Positions 1-5,725 of a stretch of DNA of 8,583 nucleotides are shown here, piece after piece. The DNA is taken from the NCBI GenBank assembly GCA_900549065.1, contig URNC01000086.1, forward strand, positions 1-8,583, written 5' to 3'. The position numbers and the translations under genes were made by a program. The DNA is from an uncultured Collinsella sp. (GTDB lineage: Bacteria; Actinomycetota; Coriobacteriia; Coriobacteriales; Coriobacteriaceae). The notes under the pieces are model-generated. The model worked only from the letters and a program-made list of their open reading frames with translations, ran no database searches and was not told where the DNA came from. Position 1 is the first letter of the stretch. Every line of letters starts with the position of its first letter.

Positions 1-515
1 AAGCCGGCGACGGCAGGCAGGTAAGCGGCGGGGCCCACGACGGAACCCTGGGCGCGGTGAGCGGTGCCGAAGGCATCGAGAACGAAGACGTCACCATAGG
101 AAGCGAGCTTCTTGGCGATCTCGGGATCGTTCTTCTTCTCACGCTTATCGAAGCGGACGTTCTCGAGAACGAGAACCTTGCCCGGCTCGACGGCAGCGAC
201 AGCCTCGGCAGCCTTCTCGCCGTAAGTGTCGGCGACAAAGGCAACGTCGAGACCAGAGAGCTCGGCGAGCTTCTTGGCGACGGGCTCGAGGGACAGCTCG
301 GGCTGGAAGCCGGTGCCATCGGGACGGCCGAGGTGGCTCATGAGGATGACGCGAGCGTTGTGCTCAACGAGATAGTTGATGGTGGGCAGGGCAGCCTTGA
401 TACGGGTGGTGTCGCCAACGACGCCATCCTTGATAGGCACGTTGAAGTCAACGCGGACGAGAACGCGCTTGCCGTCGACATCGATGTCGCGGACGGTCTT
501 CTTGGTAAAGGCCAT
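1..515 (-). CDS. pgk: Phosphoglycerate kinase, N-terminal part (cut by window edge)
   Basis: Phosphoglycerate kinase transfers phosphate from 1,3-bisphosphoglycerate to ADP in lower glycolysis, in the cytoplasm. The window holds the first 171 codons; the rest, including the nucleotide-binding C-terminal domain, lies beyond position 1 (the family is usually about 395 residues). Visible N-domain signatures are RVDFNVP at residues 21-27, the substrate-binding Arg in DTTRIKA (residue 38), HLGRP at 61-65, ENVRF at 118-122 and DAFGTAHRAQGSVVG from 147. The ATG at 515-513 is preceded by GAAAGG (532-527) about 11 nt upstream, a long spacing that nanE here also shows. The gene lies downstream of gap in the same direction but is separated from it by a strong terminator, so it is either expressed by read-through or has its own promoter. 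A TATAAG at 572-567 could be a -10 element, but I see no good -35. The reading frame is intact throughout. Confidence 0.97.
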   Translation of the reverse strand, partial: MAFTKKTVRDIDVDGKRVLVRVDFNVPIKDGVVGDTTRIKAALPTINYLVEHNARVILMSHLGRPDGTGFQPELSLEPVAKKLAELSGLDVAFVADTYGEKAAEAVAAVEPGKVLVLENVRFDKREKKNDPEIAKKLASYGDVFVLDAFGTAHRAQGSVVGPAAYLPAVAG

Positions 516-570
516 GTTTGCTTCTACCTTTCGTACGTGTCTGCCTCCCATTACGGCAGACGATTTCTTA

Positions 571-620
571 TAAAAAGGGCGCGACCCTAGGGTGTAAGCC
601 CTATGAGGCCGCGCCCTTCT
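571..620 (-). terminator. Intrinsic terminator after gap
   Basis: A perfect 9-bp stem pairs 575-583 with 610-618 (AAGGGCGCG / CGCGCCCTT). It continues inward with two further C-G pairs and a TAGGG / CCCTA stem (588-592 with 599-603). Read on the minus strand, the hairpin is followed immediately by TTTTTATAAG, a classic U-tract. It starts 36 bp after the gap stop codon. This should end or attenuate the gap transcript before pgk. Confidence 0.88.
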
Positions 621-655
621 TTAGACGCTCAACGAGCTATTCGCTAAAAGCTAAA

Positions 656-1681
656 TTAAGCAACGAACTTCTCGAAGTACTTGATGGTGCGGACCATCTG
701 AGAGGTGTAGGAGTTCTCGTTGTCGTACCAAGAGGTGACCTGAACGAGGGTCTGGCCGTTGCCGAGGTCGGAGGCCATGGTCTGCGTGGCGTCGAAGATA
801 GAGCCGTGGGTCTCGCCGACGATGTCGCGGGAGACGATCTGGTCCTCGTTGTAGGCGAAGGTATCGGGGATGGTCTCGGCGTAGGCCTTCATGGCAGCGT
901 TGACCTCGTCGACGGTGACCTTCTTGTCAACGACGGCGTAGAGGTTGGTCAGCGAGCCGGTCGGCGTCGGGACGCGCTGGGCGGCACCGATGAGCTTGCC
1001 GTTGAGCTCGGGGAGAACCAGGCCGATGGCCTTGGCAGCGCCCGTGGTGTTCGGGACGATGTTCTCGGAGCAGGCGCGGGAGCGACGGAAGTTGCCCTTG
1101 CGCTGCGGGCCGTCGAGCGGCATCTGGTCGCCGGTGAAGGCGTGGATGGTGGTCATGATGCCGGACACGATGGGAGCGAAGTCGTTCAGACCCTTGGCCA
1201 TCGGGGCGAGGCAGTTGGTGGTGCAGGAAGCAGCGGAGATGATGTTGTCCTCAGCGGTCAACGTCTCATGGTTGACGTTGTACACGATGGTGGGCAGATC
1301 GCTGCCGGCCGGAGCGGAGATGACAACCTTCTTGGCGCCAGCGTTGATGTGGGCCTGAGCCTTAGCCTTGCTGGTGTAGAAGCCGGTGCACTCGAGAACG
1401 ACGTCGACGTCGAGGTCGCCCCAAGGCAGGTTGTTGGCGTCGGCCTCCTTGTAGATCTTGATCTCCTTGCCGTCAACGGTGATGGAATCCTCGCCAGCAA
1501 CGACCTCGTGATCGCGAGCGTAGTTGCCCTGCGTGGAGTCGTACTTCAGCAGGTAAGCGAGCATATCGGGAGAGGTGAGGTCGTTGATAGCGACGATCTC
1601 GGAGCCCTCATGACCGAACATCTGACGGAAAGCCAGACGACCGATGCGACCGAAGCCGTTAATAGCAACCTTTACTGCCAT
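656..1681 (-). CDS. gap: Glyceraldehyde-3-phosphate dehydrogenase, NAD-type
   Basis: The enzyme oxidises and phosphorylates glyceraldehyde-3-phosphate to 1,3-bisphosphoglycerate using NAD+, as a cytoplasmic tetramer. The protein has 341 residues, normal for the family. The N-terminal Rossmann motif INGFGRIGR is at residues 7-15. Asp34 in AINDLT is the acidic residue that favours NAD over NADP. The catalytic signature SCTTNCLAP has its nucleophile at Cys153 with partner His180, and NTTGAAKA and the C-terminal WYDNENSY follow as expected. The start at ATG 1681-1679 is chosen because MAVKVAINGFGRIGR is the usual family N-terminus and AAGGAG (1692-1687) sits 5 nt upstream; a longer open frame reaching 1783 would run through the promoter region. 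A likely promoter lies at 1754-1783 and a terminator follows the stop. It belongs to the gap-pgk block downstream of whiA, but the AT-rich leader argues for its own transcription start. Confidence 0.98.
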   Translation of the reverse strand: MAVKVAINGFGRIGRLAFRQMFGHEGSEIVAINDLTSPDMLAYLLKYDSTQGNYARDHEVVAGEDSITVDGKEIKIYKEADANNLPWGDLDVDVVLECTGFYTSKAKAQAHINAGAKKVVISAPAGSDLPTIVYNVNHETLTAEDNIISAASCTTNCLAPMAKGLNDFAPIVSGIMTTIHAFTGDQMPLDGPQRKGNFRRSRACSENIVPNTTGAAKAIGLVLPELNGKLIGAAQRVPTPTGSLTNLYAVVDKKVTVDEVNAAMKAYAETIPDTFAYNEDQIVSRDIVGETHGSIFDATQTMASDLGNGQTLVQVTSWYDNENSYTSQMVRTIKYFEKFVA

Positions 1682-1753
1682 TGTGTCTCCTTTCGTAAGG
1701 CCCCCGCGAGCTACAGCGCCCGCCGTTGAGGCCCACAAACTAACCACTCGCCT

Positions 1754-1783
1754 AATATACCTTTTTTTTGACTTGAATTTCAC
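1754..1783 (-). promoter_or_regulatory. Candidate sigma-70-type promoter for gap
   Basis: On the minus strand, GTGAAA (1783-1778, four of six matches to TTGACA) is separated by 18 bp from TATATT (1759-1754). The spacer holds a run of eight A. Transcription would start near 1747 and give a leader of about 65 nt before the gap start codon. The surrounding intergenic DNA is strikingly AT-rich against the high-GC genes. This is a by-eye motif match only. Confidence 0.5.
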
Positions 1784-1815
1784 GAGAATGCTCGAAATTG
1801 AAAATCAAATTTACG

Positions 1816-1829
1816 TTAAAACGTTTTAA
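1816..1829. promoter_or_regulatory. Perfect 14-bp palindrome, candidate LacI-family operator
   Basis: TTAAAACGTTTTAA is its own reverse complement. Even-length palindromes centred on CG and flanked by A/T tracts resemble the operators of LacI-family regulators. The site is in the whiA-gap intergenic region. It is centred about 75 bp upstream of the inferred gap transcription start and is the most symmetric element in that region. The regulator is not in the window. By chance, AT-rich sequence could give such a site, so the call stays tentative. Confidence 0.42.
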
Positions 1830-1874
1830 AGAATAAAATAGCAGCTAAATCCGTATATAAGTCGATACTTCAAA

Positions 1875-2804
1875 CTACCTGTTTGCTTCAATGAGCTTTT
1901 CAAGCCGTAAAACACGATGGTAGAGGGCCGACTTCGACAAGGGAGGGTCAGCCATCTCCCCTAAATCACGCAGCGAAAGATCGGGATAGCGCTCGCGCAG
2001 GTCGCAAAAGACCGCCAAGGCATCCGGAAGCGTGTCGCGCAAACCCCGCTGTTCGAGCTCATCGATCAACGCAAGCTGATGCTGGGCGGCACCCGCACTT
2101 CTGGTCTGATTGGCCAGTTCGGCGTTCACGCGACGGTTCACATCGTTCTTAACCAACTTGACCGCGCGCGCCTCCTCAATCTCGGCAACGCTGCGCTTGG
2201 CACCAATCAGCTTTAATAGATGCTCGATTTCCTCGGCGCTCTTAATGTACACGGCATATGACCCCCGCCGCGCATTAACACGAGCATGGACCCCAATCTG
2301 CTCCAACAGACCGCAAAGCCCCTTGGCATATTGCTCGCCCTGCACCGCGATCTCCAAATGAAAATCGCCGCGGGGATCGGCCACGAAACCGCCGGCGATG
2401 AGCGCGCCGCGGATGTAGGCAAGCCTGCAGCAGGGACGGGCAACGATGTGCCGGGGAACACCGGCGACGAGCCCTCCCCTGCGGTCGAGAATGCCCAGCA
2501 GCACAAGAGCCTTGTCCAGGTCGGGTTGATCGGGCAGGGTAATGAGATAGTTACGGACCTTATGCAAGACCGATTTACGGACGGTGAATTCCGTTTTGAG
2601 CTTAAGGATGCGATGCGTCAGTGTGATCATCGTGCGCGCGACGGCGCCCGTCTCGGTCGCGACCGTCAAACGATACCGCCCGGAGCCGGCCAGCGAAAGT
2701 GTACCGCTCACACGCGTCAGGGCGGCAAGCGTCGACAAATCGCAGTATTCACATTCGGGTTCGCAGCGCGCGAGCTCGTCACGCACCTCGGCGGTAAACG
2801 ACAT
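1875..2804 (-). CDS. whiA: WhiA, DNA-binding regulator of division/sporulation type
   Basis: WhiA is a conserved Gram-positive DNA-binding protein. It is needed for sporulation septation in Streptomyces and affects division and chromosome segregation in Bacillus. The 309-residue length is normal. The N-terminus MSFTAEVRDEL and the cysteine-containing segment CEPECEYC (residues 14-21) are typical of the family. A LAGLIDADG-endonuclease-like domain fills the first two thirds, with the segment YIRGALIAGGFVADP, and no sign of nuclease activity is expected in this family. The C-terminal helix-turn-helix region contains the stretch LSLRDLGEMADPPLSKSALYHRV, which matches WhiA HTH signatures. The start at 2804 lies 6 bp after the rapZ stop with no strong Shine-Dalgarno sequence, which suggests translational coupling. 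No clear terminator follows the stop at 1875, so some transcript may run on into gap. Function is assigned by family; the regulon here is unknown. Confidence 0.95.
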   Translation of the reverse strand: MSFTAEVRDELARCEPECEYCDLSTLAALTRVSGTLSLAGSGRYRLTVATETGAVARTMITLTHRILKLKTEFTVRKSVLHKVRNYLITLPDQPDLDKALVLLGILDRRGGLVAGVPRHIVARPCCRLAYIRGALIAGGFVADPRGDFHLEIAVQGEQYAKGLCGLLEQIGVHARVNARRGSYAVYIKSAEEIEHLLKLIGAKRSVAEIEEARAVKLVKNDVNRRVNAELANQTRSAGAAQHQLALIDELEQRGLRDTLPDALAVFCDLRERYPDLSLRDLGEMADPPLSKSALYHRVLRLEKLIEANR

Positions 2805-2810
2805 GCAGGC

Positions 2811-3713
2811 CTATGCTTTCGTGTTGGCGCGCGACAGGTCGCGATGGGAAATGCTCACGTGATATTGGGCACCTTCCAAATAACGTGCCGTGGCTTCGGC
2901 AATGGCAACGCTGCGGTGCTGGCCGCCTGTACAGCCGATGGCGATAGAAAGCTGCGGCTTGCCCTCCGCGATATAGCCCGGCATCACCGTATCGAGCAGC
3001 TGTGTCCAAGCCTTCCAAAACTCCTGCGTCTTGGGATGGTCCAGAACAAAATCGGAGACCTTTTTATCGAGACCGGTCATCGTGCGCATCTCGGGATCGT
3101 AGAACGGATTAGGCAGGAAGCGAACATCGATCATAATGTCCGCCTCGACGGGCATGCCGTGCTTAAAGCCAAACGAGAACACGTGGACATCCATAAGCTG
3201 CTGGTCGGACAGCTCGGAAAATGCCATACGTAGCTTGTTGCGCAGCGCAGAGGTGCGCAGACGGCTCGTGTCGATAATCATATCGGCTCGGTCGCGCACG
3301 CCCTGAAGCTGAAGGCGCTCGCGCTGAATGGCATCGGCCGTAGTCTCCCCCGGCTTGGCAATGGGATGACGGCGGCGATTTTCGCTGTAGCGACGAATCA
3401 GCACCTCGTCAGAAGCCTCCAGGAACACGATGTCGCAGCTCATCTCGCGCTCTTCGAGCGCAGCGACCGCATCGAGCAACTCGTCAAACAGTCCCTGGCT
3501 ACGCAAATCGCAGGTAACGGCGAGATGCCTGCCCACGCCCGTATTGATGCCGACGAGCTCGGCAAGCTGGGCGATGAGACGCGGAGGCAGGTTATCGATG
3601 CAAAAATAGCCCATGTCCTCGAACACGTGCATGGCCTGTGTGCGGCCCGATCCGGACATTCCGGTGATGATGACGATATCGGGGATGCGCTCCGAGCGCT
3701 CCGCCGCATCCAT
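2811..3713 (-). CDS. rapZ: RapZ, P-loop nucleotide/aminosugar-phosphate-sensing protein
   Basis: RapZ proteins (YvcJ/YhbJ family) have an N-terminal P-loop ATPase-like domain and a C-terminal domain. In E. coli the latter binds glucosamine-6-phosphate and an sRNA; in Gram-positives the role is less clear. From the chosen start the protein has 300 residues. Walker A is GMSGSGRT at 18-25, with Arg in place of the usual Lys, as in many actinobacterial homologues. Walker B-like DIVFLEA is at 94-100, the block HVFSFGFKHGMP starts at 177, and GCTGGQHRS is at 260-268. Two starts have good Shine-Dalgarno sites: ATG 3713 (AGGGAG, 5 nt spacing) and ATG 3731 (GGGAGG, 6 nt spacing, adding six residues). 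I prefer 3713 because Walker A then begins closer to the usual family distance. An ATG at 3767 is excluded because it falls in the loop of a terminator hairpin. The gene pairs with whiA (6 bp gap). Confidence 0.95.
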   Translation of the reverse strand: MDAAERSERIPDIVIITGMSGSGRTQAMHVFEDMGYFCIDNLPPRLIAQLAELVGINTGVGRHLAVTCDLRSQGLFDELLDAVAALEEREMSCDIVFLEASDEVLIRRYSENRRRHPIAKPGETTADAIQRERLQLQGVRDRADMIIDTSRLRTSALRNKLRMAFSELSDQQLMDVHVFSFGFKHGMPVEADIMIDVRFLPNPFYDPEMRTMTGLDKKVSDFVLDHPKTQEFWKAWTQLLDTVMPGYIAEGKPQLSIAIGCTGGQHRSVAIAEATARYLEGAQYHVSISHRDLSRANTKA

Positions 3714-3744
3714 GGCATCTCCCTTTTGCATGTGCTGCCTCCCG

Positions 3745-3781
3745 AAAACAAGCGCGGGACCCAGCAACCCGGATCCCGCGC
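3745..3781 (-). terminator. Intrinsic terminator or leader hairpin between nanE and rapZ
   Basis: An 11-bp stem pairs 3752-3762 with 3771-3781 (GCGCGGGATCC / GGGTCCCGCGC on the minus strand, one G-U pair), with an 8-nt loop. It is followed by TTGTTTT on the minus strand. It lies 51 bp after the nanE stop and 31 bp before the preferred rapZ start. It most simply ends the nan operon. Because so little room is left for a rapZ promoter downstream, it might instead be a leader attenuator below a promoter near 3800 (TATACT at 3805-3800, no good -35 seen). Confidence 0.75.
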
Positions 3782-3832
3782 GGTCAATTGCCTATATTGA
3801 GTATACCGCCCCGAGCGGATACGAGGTCTGTC

Positions 3833-4519
3833 TTACGCCTCAAGCGCAGCCTTGAACCAACTTGTAATACTCGTGGGGTGCGTGATGGCGGTGCCGACGA
3901 CAACGGCCCAGGCGCCAGCATCGATCGCGGCGCGAGCCTCCTCGGGCGTATGCACGCGACCCTCACAAATGATGGGAAGGCCGGGGAATTCCTCAGTCGC
4001 CTGACGCAGGAGCGGCAGGTCGGGGCCATCGGCCATGGTGCAGTCGATGGCGGCGACGCCATGAGAAAGCGTGGTGGATACCAGGTCAAAGCCCATATCA
4101 ACAGCACGGCGAATATCCTCGATGGTGGCACAATCCGCCATCAGGAGCACGCCCTCCTCGTGCAGCGGGCGGAAGGTATCCTCGACCGTCTTGCCATCGG
4201 GGCGCGGACGATCGGTGGCGTCGATCGCCACGATATCGGCACCGGCAGCAACGCAGGCGCGAGCGTGACGCAGCGTCGGCGTGATGTAAACGCCCTCGTG
4301 CCCATCCTTCCACAGGCCGATGACGGGAACCTCACAGCGACCCTTAATGGCGGCAATGTCGGCAAGGCCCTGGCAGCGAATGGCGGCAGCGCCGCCGAGC
4401 TCGCAAGCGCGAGACATTTGCGCCATGGTCTCGGGCGTACGAAGCGGCTCGCCCATATACGCCTGAACGCTCACGACGAGCTTGCCCTTCAGGGATTGAA
4501 TCAAAGGATCGACGGTCAT
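3833..4519 (-). CDS. nanE: N-acetylmannosamine-6-phosphate 2-epimerase
   Basis: NanE converts ManNAc-6-phosphate to GlcNAc-6-phosphate, the step that joins sialic acid breakdown to amino sugar metabolism. The protein has 228 residues, normal for this TIM-barrel family. The segment PVIGLWKDGHEGVYITPT (65-82) carries the conserved Lys71, and ICEGRVHTPEEA (184-195) carries Glu186; these correspond to the Lys and Glu assigned as catalytic in the family. AGADIVAIDATDRPRPDG and AGAWAVVVGTAITHP (201-215, phosphate-binding end) are also typical. The ATG at 4519 is preceded by AGGAAAGG (4537-4530) with about 10 nt spacing. It is the last gene of the nan operon: nanK ends 70 bp upstream, with a stem-loop in the gap, and a terminator-like hairpin follows. 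No damage is visible. Confidence 0.97.
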   Translation of the reverse strand: MTVDPLIQSLKGKLVVSVQAYMGEPLRTPETMAQMSRACELGGAAAIRCQGLADIAAIKGRCEVPVIGLWKDGHEGVYITPTLRHARACVAAGADIVAIDATDRPRPDGKTVEDTFRPLHEEGVLLMADCATIEDIRRAVDMGFDLVSTTLSHGVAAIDCTMADGPDLPLLRQATEEFPGLPIICEGRVHTPEEARAAIDAGAWAVVVGTAITHPTSITSWFKAALEA

Positions 4520-4542
4520 AAGGCTGCAACCTTTCCTAGAAC

Positions 4543-4573
4543 AGCCTCCCGAGGCGTGTTGTCTCGGGAGGCT
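4543..4573 (-). promoter_or_regulatory. Perfect 11-bp stem-loop between nanK and nanE
   Basis: AGCCTCCCGAG / CTCGGGAGGCT pair exactly (4543-4553 with 4563-4573) around a 9-nt loop. On the minus strand the hairpin is followed by GTTCTAGGAAAGG rather than a U-run, so it is a poor intrinsic terminator. It ends 5 nt before the nanE Shine-Dalgarno sequence. More likely roles are transcript protection, processing, or tuning of nanE relative to the upstream genes. Confidence 0.65.
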
Positions 4574-4589
4574 CCTACAGCAGATACGT

Positions 4590-5555
4590 TTACTTCAACG
4601 AGGCAAGAAGATGCTCAGCGGCACCGATGAGCGGAGCATCGCCCTCCAGAGAACCGATGAGGATCGGTGTGTTCTGAAGCGGATCGAGCGCCTGGCTGGC
4701 ATAGCCCTCGTGCACCGAATCCTTCCACGTCTGCGAACGCCAATCGGGACCTTGGTGAATCACGCCGCCCGAAAGCACGATGACCTCAGGGTCCAGGATG
4801 TTAGCGAGCGAGCCCAAGCTGGCCCCCAGCGCAAAGCCGGCGTCATGGATGACCTCGGTCGCCTTTGCGTCGCCCGCACGGCACAGGTCGTTCACATCGC
4901 GACCGACCGAAGGACGGCTGGGGTCGACGCGGCCAAAACGTTCATCGTACATTCGACCAATGGAAGTGCCCGAAGCAACCGACTCCAGATGGCCGGAACG
5001 CCCGCAGGCGCAGGGAATGCCGGCGGCAGCCGAGCACTCGATGTGGCCCATATGGCCGGCAGCACCATGGAAGCCCTGCATCACGCGGCCGTTCTCGACA
5101 TATGCGCCGCCGATGCCCGTGCCGATGCCCAGGCACAAGACGGAGAACTTGCCCTTGCCGACGCCCCAGTGGGCCTCGCCCAGAGCATGAGCCTGCACGT
5201 CGCCCACAACGGCAACGGGAAGACCGAGGTCCTCGCGCAGACGCGGCCCCAACTGAACGCCGGACCAGCCGGGCATGATCTCGTTGGCATACGCGATGGC
5301 GCCCGTCTTGGGATCGACGACGCCGGCGGCACCGATACCGACGCCAAGGACCTCGACATCGGGATTCGCCTCGAGAGCAGCCTTGATGGACGCCTCGATA
5401 CGCTGGAAGACGGCCTCGCCGCCCTCCTGGGCCTCGGTAGGAACCTCGGCCTCAAAAACGGGATGGGGCACGCTGCCGTCAGCCGGGTACTCCATGATGG
5501 CAGTCGCGATCTTAGTTCCGCCGATATCGACAGAGCAGACGTACTTGTTCTCCAT
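4590..5555 (-). CDS. nanK: ROK-family N-acetylmannosamine kinase
   Basis: This kinase probably phosphorylates ManNAc at C6 with ATP, between the aldolase and epimerase steps. The protein has 321 residues. The ATP phosphate loop DIGGTK is at 10-15. The probable catalytic base is Asp119 in VVGDVQAHALGE, where most ROK proteins have NDA. GIGTGIGG (143-150) and the ROK signature follow. Two residues are telling. The sugar-binding motif reads AGHMGH (166-171) instead of the glucokinase form AGE-x-GH; the same Glu-to-His change occurs in E. coli NanK (AGHIGH), which supports ManNAc over glucose. The zinc motif reads CACGRSGHLE (182-191), so the usual third Cys is His189, with His171 as the other ligand. 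ATG 5555 is chosen over 5582 because AAGGAG (5567-5562) lies 6 nt upstream. A glucokinase role is less likely given the AGHMGH motif and its place between nanA and nanE. Confidence 0.9.
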   Translation of the reverse strand: MENKYVCSVDIGGTKIATAIMEYPADGSVPHPVFEAEVPTEAQEGGEAVFQRIEASIKAALEANPDVEVLGVGIGAAGVVDPKTGAIAYANEIMPGWSGVQLGPRLREDLGLPVAVVGDVQAHALGEAHWGVGKGKFSVLCLGIGTGIGGAYVENGRVMQGFHGAAGHMGHIECSAAAGIPCACGRSGHLESVASGTSIGRMYDERFGRVDPSRPSVGRDVNDLCRAGDAKATEVIHDAGFALGASLGSLANILDPEVIVLSGGVIHQGPDWRSQTWKDSVHEGYASQALDPLQNTPILIGSLEGDAPLIGAAEHLLASLK

Positions 5556-5627
5556 GTCGCTCTCCTTAGGAGATAAAAACAACTACAGGAAATGAAGGCG
5601 GTGTTATCGCCGCAACTCAGTAAAGGT

Positions 5628-5722
5628 TTCCCAGGTGCCCGAGGTTGGGGTGAAAGTGGTCGGGCGTTGACCTAATGGGTCACGCCCGACCACTTGAGCC
5701 CCAAGATCGGGTGCCTGGGGAA
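5628..5722. repeat. Long imperfect palindrome between nanA and nanK
   Basis: The arms 5628-5672 and 5678-5722 are near-exact reverse complements. By hand alignment about 37 of 45 positions pair, with 7 mismatches and two 1-nt indels, around a 5-nt loop. The inner core AAGTGGTCGGGCG / CGCCCGACCACTT is perfect, and outer blocks such as TTGGGG / CCCCAA and CCCAGG / CCTGGG also match. It begins 3 bp after the nanA stop and ends 72 bp before the nanK start. The minus-strand downstream sequence (TTTCACCCC after the core) is weak for termination. It could be a transcript-stabilising structure, a partial terminator, or a palindromic mobile repeat (REP/MITE-like). No other copy is seen in this window. 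Confidence 0.85.
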
Positions 5723-5725
5723 GCT

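Noticed and set aside
540..560. Small TCTGCC / GGCAGA hairpin in the pgk leader
   Set aside because: A 6-bp stem with a 9-nt loop is common by chance at this GC content and has no further supporting signal.
518..1729. 403-codon plus-strand open frame opposite gap
   Set aside because: It is antisense to a certain gap gene, has a low-complexity composition rich in Gly, Val, Asp and Leu typical of reverse-frame shadows in high-GC DNA, and shows no recognisable domain.
1682..1874. Possible riboswitch or small RNA in the whiA-gap gap
   Set aside because: No recognisable riboswitch core or tRNA-like fold; the AT-rich part is explained by a promoter and the GC-rich 60 nt by a short leader with only an imperfect stem.
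1875..2804. WhiA as an active LAGLIDADG homing endonuclease or mobile element
   Set aside because: The fold resemblance is a known feature of WhiA proteins. The gene has its C-terminal helix-turn-helix and its conserved rapZ neighbour, and there is no intron or intein context.
2286..3233. 315-codon plus-strand open frame across whiA and rapZ
   Set aside because: It spans the opposite strand of two confident genes and their junction, and no family motif is visible.
3714..3767. Extended rapZ start at 3767
   Set aside because: This ATG lies in the loop of the 3752-3781 hairpin and has no Shine-Dalgarno site; the starts at 3713 and 3731 both have good sites.
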